A stretch of 64,000 nucleotides of DNA from Granulosicoccus sp047634635. Its GTDB lineage: Bacteria; Pseudomonadota; Gammaproteobacteria; Granulosicoccales; Granulosicoccaceae. The notes under the pieces were generated by a model. That model saw nothing but the letters and a program-made list of their open reading frames with translations. It had not been told where the DNA came from and made no database searches. Each line of letters starts with the position of its first letter. Within the stretch, counting starts at the first letter, position 1. Location of the stretch: contig JBLIIE010000001.1 in NCBI GenBank assembly GCA_047634635.1, positions 1 through 64,000 on the forward strand, read 5' to 3'. The position numbers were made by a program, and so were the translations under genes. Shown here piece after piece: positions 1 to 9,005 of the stretch.

Positions 1-1
1 T

Positions 2-130
2 GTAGAGCTGTGGGCAATAACCTGGATTCAGCATAAATATATGGAGACCCCGTGGGGGCGAGCCATGTTCCAGGTATTACTGGGCGGCTCGCTGGTTCTC
101 GCTGCGGGCATTCTTATTGGCGTGGCATAA
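2..130 (+). CDS. C-terminal end of a probable VIT/MbfA-type iron transport membrane protein (partial)
   Basis: The frame is open from the left edge and ends at the TAA at 128-130, giving the last 42 residues of a protein. What is visible is a short amphipathic stretch (ELWAITWIQHKYMETPWGRA) followed by a hydrophobic segment ending GGSLVLAAGILIGVA. This resembles the final membrane helix of vacuolar-iron-transporter-like proteins, especially the membrane-bound ferritin (erythrin-VIT) type that exports iron. The tail is too short to be sure, and another small-helix membrane family is possible. No clear terminator follows. Confidence 0.4.
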   Translation, partial: VELWAITWIQHKYMETPWGRAMFQVLLGGSLVLAAGILIGVA

Positions 131-255
131 AATCAGTCTAGCACGGCTTAACTCACACGGCTTCTGATTACACTTGACTGGACACAAGCCTTGGTCAGTG
201 CGCTCTCACAAGTAAACCGCATCCTTATTTGAGCTCCATAGTGAGAACATTCATG

Positions 256-953
256 TCAAACAGAAGCTGCACCACTTAAATCTATGAGCGCTGCACTATC
301 CGACAACAGAGCATTAATCGGAATGCTAAAAGCAGTAGTTGTATTTTTTCCTTGCCTATCTGATTGAGCGCCTTGCCGTATAAATATGATGTCTGCACTC
401 ACCCAGGCAGGCGGTCAAGCTCAAGCCTGAAATTGGCGTTATGCGGCAATTTTTCCCTCAACTGGGACGCACATTGTCTTAATAACAAGTTTAAATCAAC
501 GGTCGTTTTTACCACCTGGTTTGTAGCGTTAAAAACAGACAGTTGATTAATGCAAATATTTGCTGCAGAAGCCGCTTTCACAATATTCGACACTGTTCTT
601 ATTACATCACCACCAGATTTCATCAAAATTTCTGCCAACTCGGCATTAACAACAACAACCTGCATGTCGTTGTTCAGTTCGTGCTTGACTGTCGTCAGCA
701 ACGACGACAACAGCTCTGTTTGACGCGTCTGCAAGTACTCTGCTACCAAAAACATGCACAACTTGCACGCGATGTTAGAACTGCCGAAGTCGCTGGCAAT
801 TTGAGTAGCAGTACGGAGACAAACGATAGTTCGCGCAACAATGCGATGATCAGGCACAGCGCTAGCACCAGCGCATCCTACATTACCGGGTATAGCGTAC
901 TCGCATTTGTCGTCGGCATGGCTGGCTACGAAACTGCTACAAGCGGTCGTATT
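256..953 (-). pseudogene. Decayed sensor histidine kinase
   Basis: The main open piece (953 to 399, possible GTG at 857) carries a HisKA-like dimerisation helix with an H-box (TTVKHELNNDMQVVVVNAEL), then about 60 residues of helix, and stops at a TGA at 401-399 before any ATP-binding domain. A different frame just downstream (about 397 to 256) reads SADIIFIRQ, like an N-box start, and then GKNTTTAFSIPIN, like the last strand of a HATPase domain. The G boxes between them are absent. Upstream, another frame encodes a good membrane helix (DALVLALCLIIALL) that the H-box frame lacks. The simplest reading is a sensor kinase broken by frameshifts and an internal deletion. The H-box match is clear; the downstream matches are inference. 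Confidence 0.5.
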
Positions 954-1434
954 TTACAGATTCAGAGTCAACAGTAATACTGGTTTGACCGAGATCGATG
1001 GCACTAAGCCCAAAGCCTAATCTACCGATCGGAGTTATTAGGCTAGCCACAGGTGATGCGTTTTCTGTAAATTCAGGTACTTGATAAAATGTCGGGACGT
1101 AGGTCCCAACACGCAACGCTATGATCGCCCTACACTCGTCTAGGTTTTCATACATGGTTACTAGTGTTTTACGCAGTCTTAACGCCAATACTCTGACTGA
1201 TGGATCTGCTTGAGCATCGAAGCTGTCTGGTTTCCCCAGCGCATCGACCCCAACAGAAAAAGCTTTGATACGATCCGCATGTCCTACCAGAGTTTGGTTT
1301 ACGATGTAACTCAGGAACGCAGACATCTGAGGGGCGCCAGAAAACCGCCTCTCAGCAAGAACACGTGCGAGTTCTGCTCGAATTAACGACTCATCTGATT
1401 CGATCTTTAACGTTCGAGGGGAATCCGTATTCAT
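937..1434 (-). CDS. Truncated protein with the N-terminal domain of adenylate-cyclase/TPR-type regulators
   Basis: A 165-residue ORF starts MNTDSPRTLKIES. Residues about 15-115 show the pattern FLSYIVNQTLVG, then IKAFSVGVDALGK, then FDAQADPSVRVLALRLRKTL and finally VGTYVPTF. I know this domain from the N-termini of large signalling proteins in which a membrane helix and TPR repeats or another output domain follow. Here it stops about 40 residues later with nothing recognisable. It ends where the decayed histidine kinase begins, in a different frame, so the two may be pieces of one broken gene. It may be non-functional. Confidence 0.5.
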   Translation of the reverse strand: MNTDSPRTLKIESDESLIRAELARVLAERRFSGAPQMSAFLSYIVNQTLVGHADRIKAFSVGVDALGKPDSFDAQADPSVRVLALRLRKTLVTMYENLDECRAIIALRVGTYVPTFYQVPEFTENASPVASLITPIGRLGFGLSAIDLGQTSITVDSESVKYDRL

Positions 1435-1768
1435 TTTTCTTTATTTTCTCTGAATAGCGTCTTAGAAATAGCTCACCAAGTATCGATTAGAATAGTGCTA
1501 ACGAAATACTGAACGGCTTCGGAAGATCCTTTGTTACAAGTGAGAGTTTCCATGACCAATGTAAATATATGATCAGAATGCGGATAGTATTCGTCAGATT
1601 AGGTATGGGTAACGTAAGGAATCGTGCTGTCTCGCCTCACACTTGTAGCCGAACTCAATCTTGTATTAAGGTACAACTACTAAATTCTTATGGGAATTTT
1701 CACTGGTCGCTTCCAGCTCGTATGGTTACCATTGCAGCCAAAGCAGCAAATAATGAAACGCCACTAAC
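1435..1768. other. Gene-free stretch between truncated regulator and response regulator
   Basis: This is 334 bases between divergent starts. Short ORFs occur but none has a recognisable domain or a good ribosome binding site. It probably holds the promoters for both sides; I could not pick out convincing -35/-10 pairs. Confidence 0.4.
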
Positions 1769-2539
1769 GTGACTTCCCTCAACAGAGTGAACAATGCTGC
1801 CACTATTTTAGTGGTCGAAGACGACCCTAGAATACAGGAGTTGATTAAGACTTCTCTGGAAACTGAGGGGTTCTCCGTATTCGAAGCAGCATCAAGCGAG
1901 GCCTTATACCGCATTCTGGCAGAAGAGGCCATCGACCTGATCACAATGGATATATTGCTTGATCGCGAAAACGGACTTGATCTTGTAAGAGACATCCGCA
2001 AACGTAGCGAAATCCCAATCATTCTGGTGACTGGTCGAGTAGATCTGATCGACACAGTCCTAGGGTTGGAACTTGGCGCTGACGATTACATTACTAAGCC
2101 TTTTCTCATTAGAGAATTAATTGCGAGAGTTCGCTCAGTGCTTCGACGCGCGCGCATCGCAGCCGTGCCTGCGGCCCGAATTCGACCCGCTGAGACGGAA
2201 AATGATTTCGATTTTCTGAAATTCGGGAACTGGACCTTCATTCCGGCTTCGCGCGAATTAAGAGATGTCAATGATGAACCTGTCGCCCTAACAACAACAG
2301 AATACGATTTATTGGAGATTTTCGTATCCAGTCCTCAGCGTGTGCTGACACGTGATCACCTAATGGAGACATTAAACGGCAGACACTGGCAGCCCAGTGA
2401 TCGAGTGATTGACAATCATGTCGCGCAGCTTAGAAAAAAACTGGAATCAACGGACGAAGCTGAGTGGATAAAAACAGTTCGTGGAGTTGGCTATCTTTTT
2501 ACCGGCAAAGTATCCAGAAGCACGCAAACGCAAGCTTAG
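1769..2539 (+). CDS. OmpR/PhoB-family response regulator
   Basis: This is a 256-residue DNA-binding response regulator. The receiver domain (about 12-125) has the acidic pair ED18-D19, the phospho-acceptor Asp61 in TMDILLD, and the conserved Lys in DDYITKPF. A linker follows, then a winged-helix Trans_reg_C domain with LTTTEYDLLEIF, DRVIDNHVAQLRKKLE and TVRGVGYLF. The start is GTG at 1769, because an in-frame TGA lies at 1754; a second GTG at 1787 is possible. No strong Shine-Dalgarno sequence is visible. No intact histidine kinase is adjacent, but a decayed one lies about 0.9 kb upstream on the other strand, so this regulator is probably an orphan or uses a partner elsewhere. Confidence 0.9.
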   Translation: MTSLNRVNNAATILVVEDDPRIQELIKTSLETEGFSVFEAASSEALYRILAEEAIDLITMDILLDRENGLDLVRDIRKRSEIPIILVTGRVDLIDTVLGLELGADDYITKPFLIRELIARVRSVLRRARIAAVPAARIRPAETENDFDFLKFGNWTFIPASRELRDVNDEPVALTTTEYDLLEIFVSSPQRVLTRDHLMETLNGRHWQPSDRVIDNHVAQLRKKLESTDEAEWIKTVRGVGYLFTGKVSRSTQTQA

Positions 2540-2600
2540 TGCTAGTGAACCATTGGAAAGATAGAAGCCCCACACTTAAGCTGTATAGAAGCCAGAACGA

Positions 2601-3440
2601 TTAATTCCAGACACACACCTTTCTAAGCGTTTTGCCTTTCTTCAGATATTTGCGCGTTTGACCCAGCTGCAGCTGCACGTCAAACACAGAACCTACATCA
2701 ATATAAGTGTGCTCAGGCGCTTGCTGGGCCAATTCATAAATGATTATGTTCGACAACACACCGGCACAAAAAAGAAAGACTTCATTCTGATTCTCGTTAG
2801 ATTGAAGATAAGCAAGCATCTCCTGCCTTAATCGATCATGATCATTGACCCACGAGTTGGGACCCACGCTAAAGCGTTTGTTTATCTCCAATGGCAAATT
2901 GTCAACATTTGCCCTTTCATGGCAAACAATATTCACTGTTCGCCGGGCCAGCGCAGGCACTGTGCTTGACTGGAACGCACTATAATTGGAATTTACGAGC
3001 ACATTCGCCCAAGTTAGCTGTTGCTCTCGCTGATTAGCCGCCTGCTTCAAATGATCAAAACTAGCTTGCCCGACACAGCACGGGCAGGCAATACCCACGA
3101 AATAGTCATCATGTTTATAAGCTAGGGATTTCGCCAACAAGCTACGCTGCTGCTCTTGCTGTACATCCCCGGGGACGTATTTATGCTCACCATTGTACTT
3201 GGCAGATAAATCAATACCCTGACCCTCTATGATCATCATTTCGCCATCACCGAAACGAACTAGAGAGAAATTTTCCTGACTTTCTATACGCCGGGTAAAG
3301 TAAATTAACTCAGCGTGAAACTGTTTTGCGGACGCACTGTTGCGAGCATTCTTGTAATCCTCATCAGACAACGCTACAAGCGTGGGCTGTGCAGGTTTCG
3401 CACCTGCCTTGAGTCGGTTGAACAATGACATTAATTCCAT
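2601..3440 (-). CDS. GT-D fold glycosyltransferase (DUF1792-type)
   Basis: A 279-residue soluble protein. The motif SLVRFGDGEMMII (about residues 59-71) contains the RxGDGE signature of GT-D enzymes, where the acidic residues bind the nucleotide sugar and metal. Near the C-terminus, FLFCAGVLSNIIIYEL and YIDVGSVFD are the matching second half of the family. These enzymes transfer sugars in glycoprotein, LPS or capsule synthesis. The start ATG at 3440 has AAGAAAG about seven bases upstream; an alternative ATG lies three codons in. It stands alone, so the acceptor cannot be inferred. Confidence 0.75.
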   Translation of the reverse strand: MELMSLFNRLKAGAKPAQPTLVALSDEDYKNARNSASAKQFHAELIYFTRRIESQENFSLVRFGDGEMMIIEGQGIDLSAKYNGEHKYVPGDVQQEQQRSLLAKSLAYKHDDYFVGIACPCCVGQASFDHLKQAANQREQQLTWANVLVNSNYSAFQSSTVPALARRTVNIVCHERANVDNLPLEINKRFSVGPNSWVNDHDRLRQEMLAYLQSNENQNEVFLFCAGVLSNIIIYELAQQAPEHTYIDVGSVFDVQLQLGQTRKYLKKGKTLRKVCVWN

Positions 3441-4033
3441 GATGGTCTTTCTTCGAGTTAACGCACTGATAGTATAAACAGGCTCTGCAAGATAATCGAA
3501 GCTTCATACAATTGATTCAGAATCCAGCTGTAGCTAAGCGTTCAGCAAAGTACTAAGCAAAGTCAGAAGGACAATCTCAACGACCTACGCGGCCCGACCT
3601 ACGCGGCCCGACCTACGCGGCCCGACCTACGCGGCCCGACCTACGCGGCCCGACCTACGCGGCCCGACCTACGCTTATTCTGAACTTACATTTCTATGCG
3701 CTTTTCGTAGCAGAGTTTGCTCGTGGCAAAGCGATACAACGCTGCACCATAACTACTGCTCAGAATCCCAACCCACAGGTCAGTGCACCACCCGGTACAG
3801 AATTTTCAAAATATGTCTTGAAACCTCTCAAATGTAATAGGCTAAATACATAAATAAATGACATTATTCAGTCTATATTACCAAAATAATCGATAAAATA
3901 AGTTTTTTACACTGTTTAAACGATAATTACAGACAGATTGACTAACTAAATACTCCCATACTCTCGCAACCCCTTACGCGCCTCTCTTCGATGCTGCACA
4001 AAGGACTCAGTCTGATAAATGGCAATTTAAACG
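3441..4033. other. 593-base gene-free region holding a tandem repeat
   Basis: No credible gene. The left part contains the 14-bp array listed separately. The right part (about 3830-3960) is strongly AT-rich and probably carries the putA promoter. A possible GTTTAAAC palindrome lies near 3915. No clear operator could be assigned. Confidence 0.5.
3581..3674. repeat. Perfect 14-bp tandem repeat, 6.7 copies
   Basis: The unit CGACCTACGCGGCC is repeated head to tail six times without a mismatch, followed by a seventh partial copy (CGACCTACGC). The array is GC-rich inside an AT-rich intergenic region. The unit length is not a multiple of three and no ORF uses it. There are no spacers, so it is not a CRISPR. 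Identical copies suggest recent expansion by slippage, so copy number probably varies between strains. Confidence 0.95.
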
Positions 4034-7000
4034 ATGCATCCAAACACACTCTCAAAAACCCTCGATCTAGACGTGCTACGTACACAACTACGCAACAAAT
4101 ACGGTATGCGGGAACAGGATGTTATGGAGGAGCTTTTGGTGGCTCTGTCACTGACAGACGAAGAACTCTGCATGATCGAGCAACGAGCGGCTGCATTAGT
4201 CAGAAGACTGCGTGACAAAAACGCACCCACGATGATGGAAAGCTTTCTATCAGAGTATGGATTATCGACTCCCGAAGGCGTAGGTCTCATGTGTCTGGCG
4301 GAAGCCCTGCTAAGGGTACCCGATGCGACAACTATTGATGAGTTGATAGCGGACAAACTTGAGTCGTCAGATTGGGCAGCCCATTTGGGACAGTCTAGTT
4401 CACCATTGGTCAATGCATCCACATGGGCACTATTACTCACAGGTCGATTACTTGATGACGGTGACCACCCTACCCAGTCGTTGGCCACATTGCTCAAACG
4501 CGTAGGTGAACCAGTTGTTCGTAAAGCCGTTGCGCAAGCGATGAAGTTGTTGGGCAAGCAATTCGTGCTTGGGGAAAATATTGAACAGGCGATTAGTGCG
4601 GCGCAAAAGTTTGAACGCACTGGATACACCTATTCCTATGACATGCTGGGAGAGGCGGCCTTTACGTTTCACGATGCCGAACGGTACAAACAATCCTATG
4701 CACATGCTATCGACCAACTGGCAAAGGTTACCGGAAACACCATTAGTAGCAGGCCCGGAATCTCGGTAAAACTCTCTGCACTACACCCTCGCTACGAATA
4801 CAGTCACAAACCTACAATGATGACTGCGATGCTCGATTCCGTGCATTTTCTGGCAGCAAAGGCCGCTACTGCAGGCGTTGGTTTCAATATTGATGCGGAA
4901 GAAGCCGATCGACAGGACATATCGCTGGATATTATAGAGTCCTTACTAGCAGATCCAGCGCTAGGCTCTTGGGACGGTTTAGGTATCGTGGTTCAGGCTT
5001 ATAGCCGTCGTGCCTTGCCACTCATCGAGTGGCTAATTGCAGCAGCACACAAGTACGATCGAAAAATCATGGTACGCCTAGTAAAAGGTGCGTATTGGGA
5101 TAGCGAAATAAAACAAGCCCAAGAACTCGGGCTAGCCTCTTTTCCAGTTTTTACTCGCAAGGCAAACACCGATGTCAGCTACTTGGCTTGTGCCGAACGA
5201 TTACTGGCAAACCGAGATCGGGTCTACCCTCAGTTTGCCACGCACAATGCCCACAGCGTCAGCGCGATAGTCCAAATGGCTGGTGATGATGCTGAGAGCT
5301 ATGAATTTCAGCGTCTTCATGGCATGGGGGAGTCGCTACATGACTCTGTGCGAACACACGATAAGACCCGTTGCCGAATCTATGCACCCGTTGGGGCTCA
5401 CCGCGACTTACTCGCCTATCTGGTCCGTCGATTACTAGAAAATGGTGCAAACAGTTCATTCGTTAATCAGATCGTAGACCTAAATATTAGTGAAAAGGAC
5501 GTTGCCCGGTGTCCAGTGACAGAGGTTCGAAATACGACGTCTTTGGTTCACCCGAATATTGCTCCCCCCATGAACTTGTATCACCCCGAACGCGTGAATT
5601 CCAAAGGATTTCGCATTAACGACCCTGCGTCAATAACTCGGCTGCTCGACGAGCGCGACAGGTACAAAACTTCTCAATGGTCTGCTGTCTCAGCCTTGTA
5701 CGCAACACAAGACTCAACTCAATCAATTCCCATTCATTCTCCAAACGACGATTCGGATGTAGTGGGATCTTTCAGCCCTGCAAGCCAAGCTGATGTGGAC
5801 AACGCACTACTCGTAGCAAGAGAGTTTAGACAAATCTGGGCTAGCACACCTATGCAGACGCGCTCTCAGGCATTACTCGCCGCCGCAGATGCCTATGAAG
5901 AGCACACAGCAGAATTTTGTGCTCTTCTTTGCAGAGAGGCAGGCAAAACGCTCAACGACGCGATTTCTGAAATTCGTGAGGCGGTGGATTTCCTTAGATA
6001 TTACTCGGTGTTTGCCAACGACTATCAACATGAAAGCTCAGTCGCAGATTCGAACCCTCACGGCGTGATGGTCTGCATAAGTCCTTGGAATTTCCCATTA
6101 GCGATATTCACTGGGCAAATCGCTGGAGCGCTAGTAAGCGGCAACGTTGTTCTTGCAAAGCCAGCTGACCAAACCCCCCTGGTTGCGACCAAGGCCGTAG
6201 CGTTGCTGCACGCCGCAGGAATTCCTGTTAACGCTCTGCAACTTATTCTGGGTACCGGCGCAACTGTGGGGAAACAGCTAACCTCAGCACCTTCAGTTAG
6301 TGGCGTGTGCTTCACAGGTTCAACGGCAACTAGCCGGCTCATTGAACGTTCACTAGCGTCTCGAACCCAATCAGACATCTACCACGGGGCTAACGCAAAC
6401 CCATTATTAATGGCCGAGACCGGAGGTATAAATGCAATGATCGTAGACAGCTCTGCCTTGACAGAACAAGTCGTCAGAGATTGCATCATGTCTGCATTTC
6501 AAAGTGCTGGACAACGATGTTCAGCATTAAGGATCGTTTATGTGCAGAAAGAGGCAGAGCAGCGCCTGATCACCATGCTAACCGGTGCAATGGACTGTCT
6601 GACGATGGGAAACCCGTGGCAGTTATCGACAGATCTTGGTCCAGTCATTGATGAAGCTGCCTACAACAGCATTAGTAAATACATTGCACACCAGACCTTG
6701 GCCGGCGCTCTGATTCATCAAACCCAATTACCAGAAAGCGTAAAAACCAGCACAGATAGTCGCAAGTTATGGATAGCCCCAACGCTAATCCGGGTAAAGG
6801 GTATTCACGAAATGAAACAGGAAATTTTCGGACCTGTACTGCATCTGGCTACTTTTGAAGCGAAGAATTTAAGCGCGGTTGTTAAAGAGATAAATACATC
6901 CGGCTATGGTCTGACGTTTGGCTTGCATACGCGAATTGACGATCGGGTTCAGCGAGTGATCGACAGCATCAATGTTGGTAATGTTTATGTAAACCGCAAC

Positions 7001-7549
7001 CAGATTGGAGCCGTGGTTGGGTCTCAGCCTTTTGGTGGCGAAGGTTTATCAGGCACCGGACCAAAAGCTGGAGGGCCTTGGTATATTCCCAGACTGATGA
7101 ATGTTCCAGCTAATAAAAACACAGTTGCTGACGACAAAACTTCAGAGCTCAATGGTTTAATTTTGCCAGGCCCTACGGGGGAGAGCAATCACTGGCGTAC
7201 CGTGCCTAGATCGCTAGTCCTGATCATAAATAAGGACTCAGCTTTGTGTGATGATGCAAGGACTCTAGCTATTAGTCTGGGCTGTAAAACTATCGATATT
7301 AGTGAGGCTGATGCACGCTCAGGACTACGATCCATAATCGATGAGTATGACATTGCTGTGGTCTTAGCCCCTGAGGCGACCCAGAGTCAGTTACTGACTT
7401 ATCGCAAGCAACTGGCGGAGATGAATGGGCCGCTAATTCCACTTACGAATACAATCACACGACCTGAACAATTCCTTCTTGAGCGACATGTATGCGTCGA
7501 CACAACAGCTGCCGGAGGAAATGCTAGTCTGCTTGGAGCAGCAGACTAG
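4034..7549 (+). CDS. putA: Bifunctional proline dehydrogenase / L-glutamate gamma-semialdehyde dehydrogenase PutA
   Basis: A 1171-residue enzyme oxidising proline to glutamate in two steps. The N-terminal arm and linker (about 1-140) are followed by the FAD-binding PRODH barrel, with KLSALHPRYEYSHK, VRLVKGAYWDSEIK, FATHNAHS, FQRLHGMGE and RIYAPVGAHRDLLAYLVRRL. The aldehyde dehydrogenase half has the NAD site around ISPWNFPLAIF, the general-base Glu in AETGGINAM and the catalytic Cys in SAGQRCSALR. A shorter C-terminal domain ends with HVCVDTTAAGGNASLL, the usual PutA tail. No ribbon-helix-helix domain is present at the N-terminus, so this is a type-B-like PutA without the autorepressor function. 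It is monocistronic, and faces pntB. Confidence 0.96.
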   Translation: MHPNTLSKTLDLDVLRTQLRNKYGMREQDVMEELLVALSLTDEELCMIEQRAAALVRRLRDKNAPTMMESFLSEYGLSTPEGVGLMCLAEALLRVPDATTIDELIADKLESSDWAAHLGQSSSPLVNASTWALLLTGRLLDDGDHPTQSLATLLKRVGEPVVRKAVAQAMKLLGKQFVLGENIEQAISAAQKFERTGYTYSYDMLGEAAFTFHDAERYKQSYAHAIDQLAKVTGNTISSRPGISVKLSALHPRYEYSHKPTMMTAMLDSVHFLAAKAATAGVGFNIDAEEADRQDISLDIIESLLADPALGSWDGLGIVVQAYSRRALPLIEWLIAAAHKYDRKIMVRLVKGAYWDSEIKQAQELGLASFPVFTRKANTDVSYLACAERLLANRDRVYPQFATHNAHSVSAIVQMAGDDAESYEFQRLHGMGESLHDSVRTHDKTRCRIYAPVGAHRDLLAYLVRRLLENGANSSFVNQIVDLNISEKDVARCPVTEVRNTTSLVHPNIAPPMNLYHPERVNSKGFRINDPASITRLLDERDRYKTSQWSAVSALYATQDSTQSIPIHSPNDDSDVVGSFSPASQADVDNALLVAREFRQIWASTPMQTRSQALLAAADAYEEHTAEFCALLCREAGKTLNDAISEIREAVDFLRYYSVFANDYQHESSVADSNPHGVMVCISPWNFPLAIFTGQIAGALVSGNVVLAKPADQTPLVATKAVALLHAAGIPVNALQLILGTGATVGKQLTSAPSVSGVCFTGSTATSRLIERSLASRTQSDIYHGANANPLLMAETGGINAMIVDSSALTEQVVRDCIMSAFQSAGQRCSALRIVYVQKEAEQRLITMLTGAMDCLTMGNPWQLSTDLGPVIDEAAYNSISKYIAHQTLAGALIHQTQLPESVKTSTDSRKLWIAPTLIRVKGIHEMKQEIFGPVLHLATFEAKNLSAVVKEINTSGYGLTFGLHTRIDDRVQRVIDSINVGNVYVNRNQIGAVVGSQPFGGEGLSGTGPKAGGPWYIPRLMNVPANKNTVADDKTSELNGLILPGPTGESNHWRTVPRSLVLIINKDSALCDDARTLAISLGCKTIDISEADARSGLRSIIDEYDIAVVLAPEATQSQLLTYRKQLAEMNGPLIPLTNTITRPEQFLLERHVCVDTTAAGGNASLLGAAD

Positions 7550-7563
7550 CACCTACTTTTGTT

Positions 7564-7580
7564 TGACTTACTATAAGTCA
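7564..7580. terminator. Small hairpin between convergent putA and pntB
   Basis: TGACTTA-CTA-TAAGTCA is a perfect 7-bp inverted repeat with a 3-nt loop, and the loop is the pntB stop codon. It sits 14 bases after putA. No T-tract follows on either strand, so a role as a terminator is only possible. Confidence 0.25.
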
Positions 7581-9004
7581 GCAAGAATTGAGTTGACGCT
7601 ATCTTTAGCATCACCAAATAGCATCCGCGTGTTTTCTTTAAAGAACAGCGGATTTTCAACACCGGCATAGCCAGTTGCCATGGAACGTTTCGAGACAATG
7701 ACCGTCTTGGCTTTCCAGACTTCCAGAACCGGCATGCCGGCAATAGGGCTATTGGGATTGTCTAGGGCGGATGGATTAACTATGTCGTTGGCGCCGATGA
7801 CAATGACAACATCAGTTTTAGCAAGATCCTCGTTAATTTCATCCATTTCCAACACCAGGTCGTAAGGCACGTTAGCCTCTGCCAACAGCACATTCATATG
7901 CCCTGGCATTCGTCCCGCTACGGGGTGAATAGCAAATCTGATATTGATACCAGCACTTTTAAGCTTGTTGGTGAGCTCTGACACTGGGTGTTGCGCATGA
8001 GCGACCGCCATACCGTAACCGGGAACAATAACAACAGACTCCGCATCTTTGCATAGCTGTGCAACCTCGTCTGCGTTGATGGCCGTAACTTCGCCTTGCT
8101 CTTCATCTACTCCTTCAGGACCGACACTTGGAGTCGCATCACCCCAGCCACCCATGATGACGCTGAAGAACTTGCGGTTCATAGCTCGGCACATGATGTA
8201 ACTTAATATCGCTCCACTGGAACCTACCAAAGCACCAACAACAATCAGCAAATCGTTGGACAGCATAAAACCTGTAGCTGCAGCTGCCCAGCCTGAGTAA
8301 CTGTTCAGCATGGATATAACAACGGGCATGTCGGCACCACCGATAGCCATCACCATGTGAACACCAAATGCAAATGCAAACAACGTCATGACAACCAGTA
8401 CAAACGTACCCATGCCTGTATTATTTTGATCGTAGGCACCGACTCCTGTTTCAGGAGCTGTACCGATAAAAACGAACAAGAGGACCAGGCAAGCAACACC
8501 AATACCAAGATTAATCATGTGCCGACCAGGGAGAATTAACGGCTTACTACCAAGCTTGCCACTAAGCTTTCCAAATGCCACTACGGAACCAGTAAAGGTC
8601 AAAGCTCCGATCAGAATGCCGAGGTAAATTTCAACATCATGGATGGTTCGCTCCACACCTACATGGTATGAATCTGGAGTCAGGTAACTAGCAAAGCCAA
8701 CGAGTACCGCAGCCAGACCAACAAAACTGTGCAAGATCGCAACAAGTTCGGGCATATCCGTCATTTCGACACGACGGGCCAGAAAAGCACCAATAGCGCC
8801 ACCAATACCAACGGAGACCAGCAAAATTCCATAACTGGAAACACCATCACCGATAATGGTTGCAAGGATGGCTATTGCCATACCAGCCATACCAGCCTGG
8901 TTGCCTCGCCTTGCAGTTTCCTGCTTGGAGAGCCCAGCCAGACTCAAAATAAACAAAATTGCCGCAATGATGTAAGCAGCTGTAACCATTCCACTATTCA
9001 TCAT
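7571..9004 (-). CDS. pntB: NAD(P) transhydrogenase subunit beta
   Basis: This 477-residue membrane protein is the beta half of proton-translocating transhydrogenase, which reduces NADP+ with NADH driven by the proton gradient. The first ~270 residues are a series of membrane helices (domain II). The C-terminal NADP(H)-binding domain III has VIVPGYGMAVAHAQHPV, IRFAIHPVAGRMPGHMNVLL and MDEINEDL. The length matches the family (E. coli 462). ATG at 9004 follows pntA by one base and uses AGGAA in the end of pntA as its ribosome binding site, so the two are translated together. Confidence 0.97.
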   Translation of the reverse strand: MMNSGMVTAAYIIAAILFILSLAGLSKQETARRGNQAGMAGMAIAILATIIGDGVSSYGILLVSVGIGGAIGAFLARRVEMTDMPELVAILHSFVGLAAVLVGFASYLTPDSYHVGVERTIHDVEIYLGILIGALTFTGSVVAFGKLSGKLGSKPLILPGRHMINLGIGVACLVLLFVFIGTAPETGVGAYDQNNTGMGTFVLVVMTLFAFAFGVHMVMAIGGADMPVVISMLNSYSGWAAAATGFMLSNDLLIVVGALVGSSGAILSYIMCRAMNRKFFSVIMGGWGDATPSVGPEGVDEEQGEVTAINADEVAQLCKDAESVVIVPGYGMAVAHAQHPVSELTNKLKSAGINIRFAIHPVAGRMPGHMNVLLAEANVPYDLVLEMDEINEDLAKTDVVIVIGANDIVNPSALDNPNSPIAGMPVLEVWKAKTVIVSKRSMATGYAGVENPLFFKENTRMLFGDAKDSVNSILADL

Positions 9005-9005
9005 C

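Noticed and set aside
543..977. Open frame on the plus strand over the decayed kinase
   Set aside because: No recognisable domain and composition typical of antisense reading; the minus strand carries the H-box.
3581..3674. Tandem repeat as a CRISPR array
   Set aside because: Units are 14 bp and directly adjacent with no spacers, and no cas genes are nearby.
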